Numbered from the stretch's first letter, positions 25,509 through 35,459 are shown. The stretch: DNA of 64,000 nucleotides from Oceaniferula marina (GCF_013391475.1 NZ_JACBAZ010000002.1:409104-473103), one strand, 5' to 3'. Numbers and translations are program-made. The notes: a model not told the origin generated them from the letters alone.

Positions 25509-27011
25509 ATGGATATGAGATTGGTGATTTGTACTTTGCTGACGGCCTTGCTTGTTCCTTTGAGTGCCAAGCCGATGAATGTGGTGTTTATTCTGGCGGA
25601 TGATTTGGGGTTTATGGATATCACACCGAACAATCCGGAGAGTTTTTATGAAACCCCACATTTGGAAAAACTGGCCAAGTCCGGGATGCGTTTTACCCAA
25701 GGCTACGCCGCCTGTCCGGTGTGCTCTCCCACCAGGGCGTCGATCATGACGGGACAGTATCCTGCCCGGACTCGCAACACCGACTTTTTTGGAGGCCCCA
25801 ATGAGTTTCACAAAACCATTCCGACGGATTACGACGCACTGAAGAGCGACAAGTTGGGGCGTTTCACCAAGCGCCCGGTGTTGCCGGCACCGTATGAAGG
25901 TTTCCTTGCCAAAGAGCACACCAGCTTGGCTGAGGCTTTTAAAAAACATGGTTACGCCACCATGTTTGCCGGTAAATGGCATTTGGGAGGGAAAGGTTCG
26001 TGGCCAGAAGACCATGGATTTGATGTCAACAAGGGAGGCTGGACCCGGGGTGGTCCTTACGGTGGAAAAAAATACTTTTCTCCTTACGGAAACCCGAGGC
26101 TGGAAGATGGGCCGGAGGGCGAGCATTTACCCGACCGTCTGGCGAGTGAGACGGTGAAATTTATCAAGGCGAACAAGGAGAAGCCTTTTCTCGCCTATCT
26201 CTCGTTTTATTCGGTGCACACGCCCCTGATCGGACGCGAGGATCTGGTGGAGAAATACAAAAAGAAAAAGCAGGCATTGGGGGCCAAGGATAGCGAGATC
26301 TGGGGTTATGATAAACCGCGACGCGTCCGCGAGGTTCAGGAACATGCTATTTATGGTGCGATGGTTGAGGCCATGGACCTGGCAATCGGCAAGGTGATGC
26401 AGGCGCTCGACGAGGAGGGACTTGCCGACAATACGATTGTGGTGTTTTTCTCTGACAATGGTGGTTTGTCGACATCCGAGGGGTCGCCAACATCCAATAA
26501 ACCCTATCGCGCTGGCAAGGGCTGGCTCTATGAAGGTGGTGTGCGGGAACCGATGCTGGTTCGCTGGCCCGGGAAAACCGGCCCCGGCAGTGTGTGTAAG
26601 ACTCCGGTGATCTCGACCGATTTTTACCCGACCTTGCTTGAAGCCTGTGGATTGCCCGCGCTTCCTGAACAGCATGTGGATGGGGTGAGTTTGGTTCCCC
26701 TGCTGAAGGACCCGGCCGCCCCATTGGGACGTAAGGCGATCTATTGGCATTACCCACACTGGGGGAATCAGGGAGGGATTCCCGGCTCCGTGATTCGTCG
26801 GGGAGATTGGAAGTTGATTGAGTTTGCCTGGGGAAAAGAACCAGAGCTCTACAACATGGCCGAAGATATTGGTGAAGAAAAGAATCTAGCCGAAAAACAT
26901 CCGGAGAAGGTGAAGCAGTTGCTGGAGGAATTGAAACAGTGGAAGAGTGAAACCAAGGCACTTCCGGCTGTCGCAAATCCTCGATTCAAGGGAACGTTTG
27001 AGAAGTGGTAG
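25509..27011 (+). CDS. Secreted type I sulfatase
   Basis: A 500-residue sulfatase. The start is ATG 25509 (or 25515), giving a clean signal peptide (RLVICTLLTALLVPLSAKP). Motifs: metal pair D31-D32 in LADDLGF, formylglycine motif C72-S-P-T-R, FAGKWHLGG near residue 158, and FFSDNGGLST around residue 320. The C-terminal RRGDWKLIEF...ELYNMAEDIGEEKNL pattern is typical. It resembles the N-acetylgalactosamine-6-/arylsulfatase A group, but specificity cannot be assigned by eye. An M60-like peptidase follows in the same direction. Confidence 0.93.
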   Translation: MDMRLVICTLLTALLVPLSAKPMNVVFILADDLGFMDITPNNPESFYETPHLEKLAKSGMRFTQGYAACPVCSPTRASIMTGQYPARTRNTDFFGGPNEFHKTIPTDYDALKSDKLGRFTKRPVLPAPYEGFLAKEHTSLAEAFKKHGYATMFAGKWHLGGKGSWPEDHGFDVNKGGWTRGGPYGGKKYFSPYGNPRLEDGPEGEHLPDRLASETVKFIKANKEKPFLAYLSFYSVHTPLIGREDLVEKYKKKKQALGAKDSEIWGYDKPRRVREVQEHAIYGAMVEAMDLAIGKVMQALDEEGLADNTIVVFFSDNGGLSTSEGSPTSNKPYRAGKGWLYEGGVREPMLVRWPGKTGPGSVCKTPVISTDFYPTLLEACGLPALPEQHVDGVSLVPLLKDPAAPLGRKAIYWHYPHWGNQGGIPGSVIRRGDWKLIEFAWGKEPELYNMAEDIGEEKNLAEKHPEKVKQLLEELKQWKSETKALPAVANPRFKGTFEKW

Positions 27012-27067
27012 GCGTGGTCGACCACCGGTGATTGGAAAGATCGCCGGAGCCAACGCGTATCAGGGGT

Positions 27068-28678
27068 ATGCGTTTATCATACTTATGGATGGCCGGTTGG
27101 ACCTTGGCCGGAGTGTTGGGGGTTCAGGCGGCACTTTCCGAGGATGCACAGGCATTGGGTCAGGATATTTTAGGGTATGGTAAGCTCACCGGCGAACAGC
27201 GTGAGCAATTGGTCGAGCGCTTGTCGAAGAAGTCGCTCAAGCCGCTGAGTTCGGAACAACGTGAGCAAATCCAGCGTGCTTGTGTGGATGCGTCGGCGAC
27301 GATGATCGGGCACAATGCCAAAGGGCAACTCAAGGTGGTGAAGGACCCGGGTGCCAAAGCTATTATGAAACTTGCCGGGGATTACCTGAACCGGCTGCCC
27401 GCCGCAACAACGCCAGCCCACCCGGCAGCGGAAGACTTGTTTGGTCAAATCCCGGAGAAAGCCCCCCGGGTAAAACAATCCGTCAAGATTGATCCCGCGG
27501 TGGTGCGTTGGCAGGCCACGGGGCTATACGCTGCCCCCGGCGAACTGGTGACTCTGGTGTTTCCGGACGCCTGGGTGGGCAAGGGCTTGCAGGTGCACGT
27601 GTCCGGTCACCGTGACAACATTTCGGTGAAAAAAAACCTGATGCGTTTACCCACCAAACCGTCCCGCAGCTTTCCCGTCGACAGTAAAGAAGTGAAGGTT
27701 GCCGCTGCATTTGGTGGTGCCCTGTATATCGACACCGGCAACAAAGTTCGGGCAGGGAAATCTTTTCAGGTGCAGGTAAACCATGCTTTACAGGCACCGT
27801 ATTTTGTTTTGGGGAAATCCGACCCCAAAGCGTGGCGTGAGCAGGGGCGCCTGGCTCCCGCCCCCTATGCCGAACTGGTGACCGATCGGATCGCCTTGTC
27901 GTTTCCCTCCGCTTGGATTCGTGATCTGGCCGACCCGACGGAGTTATTGAAATACTGGGACAAGGTGGTGGCATTACACGATGAGCTTGGAGGGATGGCG
28001 CACACCCGGTATGGCCCTGAGAGGGTGAATGTGGATGTGCAAATATCCGTGGGTTTGTTCCATGCCGGATACCCGATGCAGGGGCCGCAAAAGCAATGCC
28101 GGGGAGTGGTGGATTTGGAAAAACTCAAGATCCAGGGGAACTGGGGGTGGTTTCATGAGTTAGGGCACGAAGCCCAGCGACGCCCGGATAAAGCCTGGGG
28201 GTGGAATAACCCCTACACCTTTGATGGATCGGTGGAAGTGACGGTGAATTTGTTTTCCTCGCATGCCATGGATCGCTTGAAAATGGAGAACCGTGGTGGT
28301 TGGAGCTGGACGGCATCACCGGAAGAGGTCAGGCAACGTGCCCACAAGGCACTGTCGACCGGAAAAAGTTACTCGGAATTTGGTGCCGGAGAAAAGCTGG
28401 CGATGTATCTTTTGCTGCGGGATCAGTTTGGATGGGAAAGCATCGGCAAAGTCCTGGCTGGATACTGCAAAGACCAGGATGCAGGGAAAGCCATGCCAAA
28501 AGAAAATCAGGCAAAGCGGGATGCCTTTGTGCTCCGCATGTCTAAACAAACCGGACATAACCTGACACCCTATGTCGAAAAACTTTGGGGCGTGAAGATC
28601 AGTCCCGAGACAGCTGAACAATTGAAAGCATTACCTGTGTGGATCCCCAAAGGGTTCGACAAATATATGGAAGGGTAA
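27068..28678 (+). CDS. M60-like zinc metallopeptidase (mucin/glycoprotein-targeting type)
   Basis: A 536-residue exported protein with a short signal peptide (LSYLWMAGWTLAGVLGVQAA). The active site HELGHE at 363-368 fits the HExxH core of the M60/enhancin family, and DGSVEVTVNLFSSHAM, about 25-30 residues on, supplies the third glutamate region. The preceding LVTLVFPDAWVGKGLQVHVSGHRDN is the conserved beta-sandwich part of M60 proteins. Members in gut and marine bacteria cleave O-glycosylated or mucin-like proteins. Its position after sulfatases fits attack on sulfated glycoproteins. Start: ATG 27068 (MRLSYLW), with GGGG just upstream. Confidence 0.85.
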   Translation: MRLSYLWMAGWTLAGVLGVQAALSEDAQALGQDILGYGKLTGEQREQLVERLSKKSLKPLSSEQREQIQRACVDASATMIGHNAKGQLKVVKDPGAKAIMKLAGDYLNRLPAATTPAHPAAEDLFGQIPEKAPRVKQSVKIDPAVVRWQATGLYAAPGELVTLVFPDAWVGKGLQVHVSGHRDNISVKKNLMRLPTKPSRSFPVDSKEVKVAAAFGGALYIDTGNKVRAGKSFQVQVNHALQAPYFVLGKSDPKAWREQGRLAPAPYAELVTDRIALSFPSAWIRDLADPTELLKYWDKVVALHDELGGMAHTRYGPERVNVDVQISVGLFHAGYPMQGPQKQCRGVVDLEKLKIQGNWGWFHELGHEAQRRPDKAWGWNNPYTFDGSVEVTVNLFSSHAMDRLKMENRGGWSWTASPEEVRQRAHKALSTGKSYSEFGAGEKLAMYLLLRDQFGWESIGKVLAGYCKDQDAGKAMPKENQAKRDAFVLRMSKQTGHNLTPYVEKLWGVKISPETAEQLKALPVWIPKGFDKYMEG

Positions 28679-28761
28679 TAAATCTCAACTGTGTGAGGCT
28701 GTTACCTTGCAAGGCTGATTTTTAGATTCCGAATCGTCGGCTTATATGTTAGGTAGGGGAT

Positions 28762-29253
28762 GTGACGACGCAACCTCCACCGATGCAAGCTCCCGTGACG
28801 CCCCCGACTGCCTACCCGGTGGATCCGAGGGTGAAAGATGACGAGCATTTGCGCCTGCTGGCGGTGTTTCATTATGTGTATGCCGGATTGACGGCCGCAG
28901 GTTTGATTTTTTTGGTGATCCACTTCCTGGTCATGAAATCTGTGATGATGACCGTGCAGGAGGTTGATGTTGCAACAACGGGGTCTACTCCCGCCGGTCC
29001 CTCACCGACCGCGTTGATGGGTGTGTTTGTTTGGTTTTATCTATTGTTTGGATTGCTGATGCTTGCGATGACTCTGGCTAACGCTTATTCGGGTGTTTGT
29101 TTGCGAAAGAAAAGCCGACGGACGTTTTCCTTGGTGATTGCCGGTGTCAACTGCCTGAACATGCCTCTCGGGACTGTGCTTGGAATCTTCACAATCATGG
29201 TCTTGGTCCGGGATTCGGTGGCGCGGGCGTATCAAGAGAGAGAGCAGCGATGA
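28762..29253 (+). CDS. Four-helix membrane protein of unknown function
   Basis: A 163-residue protein starting at GTG 28762 behind a good AGGTAGGGG ribosome site. After a Pro-rich, disordered N-terminus come about four hydrophobic helices (near residues 38-58, 83-108 and 120-150). Short cytoplasmic basic loops (LRKKSRRTFS) suggest inner-membrane placement. It resembles uncharacterised verrucomicrobial membrane proteins such as the one at 24783-25337. Its stop overlaps the start of dprA (ATGA), so the two are coupled. Function unknown. Confidence 0.65.
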   Translation: MTTQPPPMQAPVTPPTAYPVDPRVKDDEHLRLLAVFHYVYAGLTAAGLIFLVIHFLVMKSVMMTVQEVDVATTGSTPAGPSPTALMGVFVWFYLLFGLLMLAMTLANAYSGVCLRKKSRRTFSLVIAGVNCLNMPLGTVLGIFTIMVLVRDSVARAYQEREQR

Positions 29254-30392
29254 TGACCGACCGTGAGTCATATGTGGCACTGAATATGTTGCCTAAAATC
29301 GGTCCCGTGCGGGTGCGCCGCCTGATCGAATCCTTGGGAGGTCCAGAGCAGGTTCTCTCGGCGACACACTCCCGCCTGCAGGTTGTGGACGGGATTGGCC
29401 CCGAAATTGCCAAAATTATTCACGATTGGGAAAGCCGGATTGATCTGGCTGAGGAAATACGCGAGGCGAATCAGCGTGGTATCGAGGTGGTGACACTCGC
29501 AGATGAAACGTATCCGGCGGCGTTGCGTCACTTGTATGACCCTCCCTTGGTTCTTTACGTCTGGGGTGATTTGCAGGAGAGGGACCGTCATGCGCTGGGT
29601 ATCGTCGGTTCGAGAAAGTGCTCTCATTATGGCACCCAGTGTTCGCGGCAGTTTGCCTTTCAGTTGGCGGCCAGTGGTATGACGGTGGTATCGGGTTTGG
29701 CCAGAGGGATTGATACTCATGCGCACGAAGGGGCGATTGCGGCCAAGGGGCGGACGATCGCGGTGATTGGTTCAGGACTTGGTCAGGTTTACCCACCTGA
29801 AAACATGGGACTGGCAGAAAAAATTGCTTCTGGTTTTGGCGCTGTGGTTTCCGAGTTTCCCTTGCATACGGCCCCGAGTAAAAAAACATTCCCGATGCGC
29901 AACCGGATTGTCGCCGGTTGGTCTCAAGCGATGGTGGTTGTGGAGTGCCCGGCTTGGTCAGGCGCCTTGATCACGGCTAACCTCGCAGGAGAGATGGGAA
30001 AGCCGGTTTATGCCGTGCCCGGTCAAATTGACCGACCGAGCTCGGCTGGTTGCAATCGGCTGATCCGCGACGGGGCGATTCTCGTGACAGGCGGTCAGGA
30101 TATTCTCGATGATTTTCAAATGCTGCCTGTGGCAGACAGCATCCAGGTTGGCTGCGGGAGCACTTCTGAAAAACCAGATCGATCCGGAGAGGCGACCAGT
30201 CGTGGTGCCGATCTACCGATGTCGGATGATGAGCAGGCGATTCTGCAGGTTCTCGACCAGGATCCGATGTTGATGGACCAGCTGTTGGAGGAGACCGGGT
30301 TGGCGTTACCCACTCTCAATGCCACGCTGTTGAAACTCGAAATGACAGGTCGTTTGCGCCAGTTCCCGGGTGGGCGAATTGGCAGAAAATAA
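29250..30392 (+). CDS. dprA: DNA-processing protein DprA
   Basis: DprA binds incoming single-stranded DNA and loads RecA during natural transformation. The 380-residue protein has an N-terminal helix-hairpin region (LPKIGPVRVRRLIESLGG, then VDGIGPEIAKII). Its Rossmann-like core shows GIVGSRKCSHYG, SGLARGIDTHAHEGAI and NRIVAGWSQA...VVECPAWSGALITANLAGEMGK. A C-terminal winged-helix domain follows (LDQDPMLMDQLLEETGLALP). Length is typical. ATG 29250 overlaps the upstream gene by four bases. No other competence genes are present. Confidence 0.95.
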   Translation: MMTDRESYVALNMLPKIGPVRVRRLIESLGGPEQVLSATHSRLQVVDGIGPEIAKIIHDWESRIDLAEEIREANQRGIEVVTLADETYPAALRHLYDPPLVLYVWGDLQERDRHALGIVGSRKCSHYGTQCSRQFAFQLAASGMTVVSGLARGIDTHAHEGAIAAKGRTIAVIGSGLGQVYPPENMGLAEKIASGFGAVVSEFPLHTAPSKKTFPMRNRIVAGWSQAMVVVECPAWSGALITANLAGEMGKPVYAVPGQIDRPSSAGCNRLIRDGAILVTGGQDILDDFQMLPVADSIQVGCGSTSEKPDRSGEATSRGADLPMSDDEQAILQVLDQDPMLMDQLLEETGLALPTLNATLLKLEMTGRLRQFPGGRIGRK

Positions 30393-30494
30393 GATTGGCC
30401 AGACTGAGAAACCTCGCTAGAGTATGATTTTCCATCCCTCGGAATCCTTGATTCTACTGATAAAAATAACCTGTTATCTTCATCCTGTTCAAAA

Positions 30495-30511
30495 TTGGCA
30501 CGATGCTTGCT
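30495..30511 (+). promoter_or_regulatory. Sigma-54 promoter of the PII gene
   Basis: TTGGCACGATGCTTGCT matches the sigma-54 consensus (TTGGCACG-N4-TTGCT) at every conserved base. The GG at 30497-30498 and the GC at 30509-30510 are exactly 12 bases apart. This places transcription start near 30522, about 34 bases before the ATG. It implies nitrogen-responsive control by an enhancer-binding activator; the activator and its sites were not identified. Confidence 0.85.
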
Positions 30512-30540
30512 TGCCATCATAGACACGGAGGATAAACTAG

Positions 30541-30903
<363 letters not shown>

Positions 30904-30963
30904 TGATTCATTTTCGCCAGTTGCGGTTGATCCTCTGGCGATTCCCGTTATTCTGACCGGGTC

Positions 30964-31398
30964 ATGGTATCCATTGAGCCGGTCAATATTCACTTCTCCA
31001 TACCTGCCACCGATCCCCTTGGGCGCGAGGCAGTGCTGGGGAAGTTGCGTTTTATGCCCGATCGTGTTGCCTTGAGTTGGCGACTAAAGGGAAATGTGTT
31101 TCGCGGGGGGAAGAGTGAGATGTTGACCATCGACCTTCCCTACGGACAAATTGACCATGTGGAATTGGTCAAAAAGTGGTTTCGGATCCGTAGCTTGGTC
31201 TTACGCATTGCGGACCCCTCCTTGGTCAAGGACATCCCCGGAGTGGATATGGGAAAAATGGTGCTCGAAATCGATGACCGCTCCCGTCAGGAAGCGAAGA
31301 AGCTGGCTGGACTGATTGATTTCAAGCGCTCGATGTTCATATTGGACGAACACGAGACCCGATTGGCGTCGATGCGCGATTCTCTGGATGACTCCTAG
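30964..31398 (+). CDS. Hypothetical 144-residue soluble protein
   Basis: No signal peptide or membrane helix is visible. The sequence alternates short beta-strand-like stretches with charged loops (LRFMPDRVALSWRLKGNVFR, then MLTIDLPYGQIDHVEL, RSLVLRIADP). This resembles a PH-like or small beta-sandwich domain, but that is only an impression. It lies 60 bases after glnB in the same direction and may share its transcript. Its stop overlaps by four bases the stop of the convergent acetyltransferase gene. Function unknown. Confidence 0.6.
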   Translation: MVSIEPVNIHFSIPATDPLGREAVLGKLRFMPDRVALSWRLKGNVFRGGKSEMLTIDLPYGQIDHVELVKKWFRIRSLVLRIADPSLVKDIPGVDMGKMVLEIDDRSRQEAKKLAGLIDFKRSMFILDEHETRLASMRDSLDDS

Positions 31399-31979
31399 AT
31401 TGATCGAAGCACCCGGCAGGGGTTGCCGACTGCGACGCAATTGTCCGGGATATTTTTGGTGACCACGCTGCCTGCTCCGATGGTGGTGTTTTTTCCGATG
31501 CTGATGCCAGAGAGGATTGTGGCACTGGATCCAACCCAGGCACCCTCTCCAATCCGGACGGGTGCTGAAGTCGTGGCGTAGCCCTGATGTTTGCCGTCAT
31601 GTTCAAGGATCCGTTGGCTGGCCTCGACTGGATGGCTCGCGGTGCTGATATTTACCCCGGATCCAATCAGGGCATTGTCGCCGATGTGGATGTGGTTATT
31701 ATCCACAAAGGTGCAGTTCAGGCCAATGTAGACATGGTCGCCGATGAAGATGTGTTTGCCGTAGTCGCAGTAGAACGGGGTGTCGATGTAGACCTGATCT
31801 CCCAGTCCGCCGAGAAGCTGCTGAAGAATGTGAGTTCGTGCTGTCAGGTCATCGGCGGCAAGTTGGTTATACTGTCCGGTGAGCTTCCGCGCTTGCACAA
31901 TCATTTCAATGAGCTCGGGGGCCGATGACTCAAAGGGTTCACCTACCAGGCATTTTTCCAATTCACTTCGTTCCGTCAT
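31395..31979 (-). CDS. Maltose/galactoside O-acetyltransferase-family protein
   Basis: A 194-residue acetyltransferase with a left-handed beta-helix. An N-terminal helical Maa domain (SELEKCLVGEPFESSAPEL to about residue 65) is followed by hexapeptide repeats (IFIGDHVYIGLNCTFVDN, HIHIGDNALIGSGVNISTA, then VRIGEGAWVGSSATILSG and SIGKNTTIGAGSVVTKNIP). The catalytic His is probably in TASHPV. It transfers acetyl from acetyl-CoA to a sugar hydroxyl; the sugar is unknown. It is probably cotranscribed with the GH31 gene upstream (32 bases apart). Confidence 0.9.
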   Translation of the reverse strand: MTERSELEKCLVGEPFESSAPELIEMIVQARKLTGQYNQLAADDLTARTHILQQLLGGLGDQVYIDTPFYCDYGKHIFIGDHVYIGLNCTFVDNNHIHIGDNALIGSGVNISTASHPVEASQRILEHDGKHQGYATTSAPVRIGEGAWVGSSATILSGISIGKNTTIGAGSVVTKNIPDNCVAVGNPCRVLRSI

Positions 31980-32011
31980 GCGAGCACCCTAGCGTGTTTT
32001 AGTTGGGTGCG

Positions 32012-34282
32012 CTAGTGGGCATTTGAATGTTGCGGGGGGGAAGGTTGGGCGTTCCATAATTCCCGGCAAACGGGTAGTCCTCCGAATCCTTCATTGACGG
32101 TGATTTGGATTATTTTGGATGGATGCATGTCGTCGGAACAGGAGACGGGTTCGGGATAGATGGGCAGGCTTGCTCCTTCGCGGACAAAAACGGGTAGGTG
32201 ACTAAGGTCATGGTGCAGCTTGCGTAGCCACTGGCCGCCAGTGATGTGTTCCCCTGTCCAGAAATCAATCCACGAACCGGCGGGTAGGTAAACATCTCTC
32301 AGTCCTTCGTCATTCATGATCGGGGCGACGATAAAATCGTTCCCAAAGAGGTATTGGTCGTCGATGTGCCAGCAGCTGGTATCGGGTTCATCGGCGAGGA
32401 TGAGGGCTCTGAAGACGGGCAGGCCGGCAGAGGCCGAGAGATTGGCCTGTTCCATGATATAGGGGATCAGAGCGTAGCGGAGTTTCCACCATGTGCGGAT
32501 GCGGTTTGCGATGGCCGGGTATTCGTAGGGTTCGCGTGGACTGCAGCCGTGGTAACGGATATGGGAAGAAAACACCGCCAGCTGGGTCCAGCGCATGTAA
32601 AGGTTGTCCGAAGGCCAACTATTCATAAAATCGGGTGTCCCGTGGAACCCGGGAACGTCGTGGGACCAGTAAGTGAAGCCGCTGAGCCCCAGATGGAGAC
32701 CTCCTCGAATGGTGGCGGCCATGCCCTCCCATGAGCATTCAGCGTCGCCTCCCCAATGAACCGGATAGCGCTGGCAGCCAGCCCATGCGGCGCGAGCCCA
32801 AATCAGCGATTGACCTTCACCGAAAACGGATCGTGTGCACTCGAATGCTGATTTCTGGTAGAGCAGTGCATAGCGGTTACGCAGTTTGTTTGCTGTTAAT
32901 CCGTGATACTCGGCTTGCATCGGGATGTTTTCGCCGAAGTCTGTTTTGATCGCTGATGCCCCCAGTTTGAGAAGGGGCAGGATGAGGTCATTTTGGTACC
33001 ATTGCACGGCGCCGGGGTGGCTGAAGTCGATAGGGCCGAGAATCCCCTGCCGGCTGAAATCGGAGCCTGCATCTTGTTTCTCTTTGACGCGGGGAAGGTA
33101 GCCCATGAACTGGGCATGCTCTGAGACTCTGCTTTGTTCCGAGATGTCCGGGGTTTGCCAGAGCGTGATACGAAATCCTTGCTGGCGCATCCCGGCCATC
33201 CATGAAGCGGGCTCGGGAAAGCTCTCGGGGCTAAATTGCCAATCGCAGACCCAGTCGGTTGGAAACCAACCGGTGTCGAGATGCAGGACATCGCATGGAT
33301 AATCCTCATCGCGCAGCCGTTGAGCGACTTGCTGCACTTCTTCTGCCGAATAATAGGTCATCCGGGACATCCAGATGCCATAACTCCAGGTTGGAAGATC
33401 TGGAGCTAATCCGGTCAGGCTGACGTAGTTGTGTAGAATGGATGCGCTTGAACCTCCGCCACACAGAAAAAGATCCAGTGAGTCATCTTCGACGAGCCCC
33501 TGCGCGGCCCGGGTGGAGAGGTCGGCGAGCGAGAGGTGGATGCGATTACTGCTGTGAACGAAGAGACCGTAGGGGCGGCTGGAAAGGAAGAATGGAATGT
33601 TTTTGTAGGTGCGCCGGGAGTTGACTCCCAGTCCGTCGTCATTTTCAAGTGTGATGGTTTTTCCCGACAGATCCATTTTGGCAAAGCGCTCACCTGTGCC
33701 GGCAAACCGTTCGTCACTCGATGCCTGGAATGAAAAGAGGGTGTGTTCAATCCGGCCATTCTGTTCGAGATAGCCCAATGCCACTGAATCTGTGATGCCG
33801 TGAGCAAAACGGTCGTAGGATGCCATGGGAACCTTGGTGACGGCATCGGGAAACCACTCGGCCTCGAAGAGTTTCTCGCCGGGAGGAAGGAGGTCGCTCC
33901 ATTGTCGGGTCGGAATGGAAGCCAGATTGAAGCGTGCTCTTACCCGCTTGCTCGGGTCGCGCAGTTCTATCTGGTCGCCGGTCTGTCGGATGCTCAGAGC
34001 TTGGGGCTTCGGCATCGTTTCCGGGTTGAGCATTTCACTCTCCAGCTCGGCATGATCGACTGGGTCGAAGCTGATGCGCAGGATGTGGTCGCCGTAGGCG
34101 CGAACCCGCAGGATGTGATGAACCAAGGGCGTAGATGTTTGCCTGATCAGGCCGGGTTGGCCGGCGTAGGCGGCAAAAGGAATTGTCAGCCGGGCTTCAC
34201 CATTGACAATTTCCATATCGGAAGTGGGCAAGGGAAGGCGCAGGACCGCGCCTGCCGGGACGTGGGTGAAGGAATGATTCAT
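32012..34282 (-). CDS. GH31 alpha-xylosidase/alpha-glucosidase (YicI-like)
   Basis: A 756-residue GH31 enzyme. The nucleophile is D448 in IKTDFGE and the acid/base is D513 in WGGDAECSWEG. The 65-residue spacing is close to that of E. coli YicI. The N-terminal beta-sandwich (to about residue 280) and C-terminal domains are present. There is no signal peptide (MNHSFTHVP), so it is cytosolic. KTDFGE is the pattern usual in alpha-xylosidases, so it probably removes alpha-xylose, or another alpha-linked sugar, from imported oligosaccharides. Related alpha-glucosidases cannot be excluded. The adjacent O-acetyltransferase suggests a small sugar-handling unit. Confidence 0.92.
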   Translation of the reverse strand: MNHSFTHVPAGAVLRLPLPTSDMEIVNGEARLTIPFAAYAGQPGLIRQTSTPLVHHILRVRAYGDHILRISFDPVDHAELESEMLNPETMPKPQALSIRQTGDQIELRDPSKRVRARFNLASIPTRQWSDLLPPGEKLFEAEWFPDAVTKVPMASYDRFAHGITDSVALGYLEQNGRIEHTLFSFQASSDERFAGTGERFAKMDLSGKTITLENDDGLGVNSRRTYKNIPFFLSSRPYGLFVHSSNRIHLSLADLSTRAAQGLVEDDSLDLFLCGGGSSASILHNYVSLTGLAPDLPTWSYGIWMSRMTYYSAEEVQQVAQRLRDEDYPCDVLHLDTGWFPTDWVCDWQFSPESFPEPASWMAGMRQQGFRITLWQTPDISEQSRVSEHAQFMGYLPRVKEKQDAGSDFSRQGILGPIDFSHPGAVQWYQNDLILPLLKLGASAIKTDFGENIPMQAEYHGLTANKLRNRYALLYQKSAFECTRSVFGEGQSLIWARAAWAGCQRYPVHWGGDAECSWEGMAATIRGGLHLGLSGFTYWSHDVPGFHGTPDFMNSWPSDNLYMRWTQLAVFSSHIRYHGCSPREPYEYPAIANRIRTWWKLRYALIPYIMEQANLSASAGLPVFRALILADEPDTSCWHIDDQYLFGNDFIVAPIMNDEGLRDVYLPAGSWIDFWTGEHITGGQWLRKLHHDLSHLPVFVREGASLPIYPEPVSCSDDMHPSKIIQITVNEGFGGLPVCRELWNAQPSPPQHSNAH

Positions 34283-34450
34283 GTTGAGAAGAAGAACGCG
34301 AGGAGCATTAATACAGCGTATTTTGTCACCTCCTCTTTTGCGATGAAAAGCGAAAGAGGCAGGGGTGAGGCATGATGATCTTCATAGGTGAGTCGTCAGA
34401 CGAACCTTTCGAGTTGTGCAAGTTGGACGTATTCCGTGAGGGGTGTCGGA

Positions 34451-35245
34451 TTACCTCTTGCGGCGCAGGACCAGAGCGAGTCCACTCAAGCCGAGTAATG
34501 TAGCGGAAGAGGGTTCGGGAACAGCCGTGAAGGAAAGGTTGTCAACGGTGTCACCTGAGAGGGCGTTACGAATATAGAGGCTGTCCCAATTGAGTGGGTT
34601 TTTGCCGTCTGAGGCATTCGTATCCAAAGCTGAGAAATCAAAATCGGTCATGCCTGTGGGTGTTTGCCAGGTGCCGCCGCTGTCTTTGTATTCAAAGGTG
34701 CCGGTTTCGTTGGTCAGATCGATGGTGAGACGAAGGTCAACACCGTCTGCCGTATAATACCCATCCGTAGAGGAGGCAATTTCAATACCGCCGCCTGTGC
34801 CGCTTCCCAAATAAACGGCCCATCCTTTTTCCCGTCCTGCACCGAAATAAAAACCAGGGTTGATCGAGGTTCCGTCAAAATAGGCGAGGCCTGCCCGGGA
34901 GAACCGGGTGCCGATTCTGGCAGAAAGTTCAAAGGTGAGGGTTGTCGTTGCTGATGTTAGGTAGGCGTTGCCATCGTGGCGGTAGGCATGTCCTGAGCTA
35001 TTTTTAGAATAGGCCACATTTCCGTCGAAGCTGCCAGTAGTGAAGTCGTTTCTGACATTGACCGATCCGAGATTCTTAACCCAACCGCCTTGACCGTCGA
35101 TGCTGGTCCCAGGATTGTATCCGCTGCCGGTGAGTCCGTCGAAGTTTTCACTGACAACAACGCTGGCCGCCTGTGCAGAGATGCCACTGCAGAGGAGTCC
35201 ACCTGTGAGCAGAAGGGCGCCTGCTGAGAATGATTGTTTTTTCAT
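34451..35245 (-). CDS. PEP-CTERM exported protein
   Basis: A 264-residue protein with a signal peptide (SAGALLLTGGLLCSGISAQAA) and a PEP-CTERM tail at the end (VPEPSSATLLGLSGLALVLR and RKR). The tail marks it for exosortase processing and surface or exopolysaccharide attachment. The middle (about residues 30-235) looks like a jelly-roll/concanavalin-like domain (SENFDGLTGSGYNPGTSI, later YIRNALSGDTVDNLSF). The last ~75 bases, coding for the tail, are almost identical in DNA to those of the next PEP-CTERM gene upstream. No exosortase gene is in the window. Confidence 0.9.
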   Translation of the reverse strand: MKKQSFSAGALLLTGGLLCSGISAQAASVVVSENFDGLTGSGYNPGTSIDGQGGWVKNLGSVNVRNDFTTGSFDGNVAYSKNSSGHAYRHDGNAYLTSATTTLTFELSARIGTRFSRAGLAYFDGTSINPGFYFGAGREKGWAVYLGSGTGGGIEIASSTDGYYTADGVDLRLTIDLTNETGTFEYKDSGGTWQTPTGMTDFDFSALDTNASDGKNPLNWDSLYIRNALSGDTVDNLSFTAVPEPSSATLLGLSGLALVLRRKR

Positions 35246-35459
35246 GTGATTGTTGGTTGGCTTGTTATGCGTTTTCTAAAAAGCATCTGTGGGTGAGCTA
35301 CACGCCTTTTGACGCTTCTTTTTAGAGAGCTTAGTTGAAGTTGTTTCCCGGCTGCGTCAACCTTTAAACGAGAGGTGGAGCGATTGTATAAAAATACAGA
35401 TTAAAAAGGTAAAAGTTGTGGCAGGGTGTATAGGCTGAGCTTGGGAGAAAAGCTTTTGT

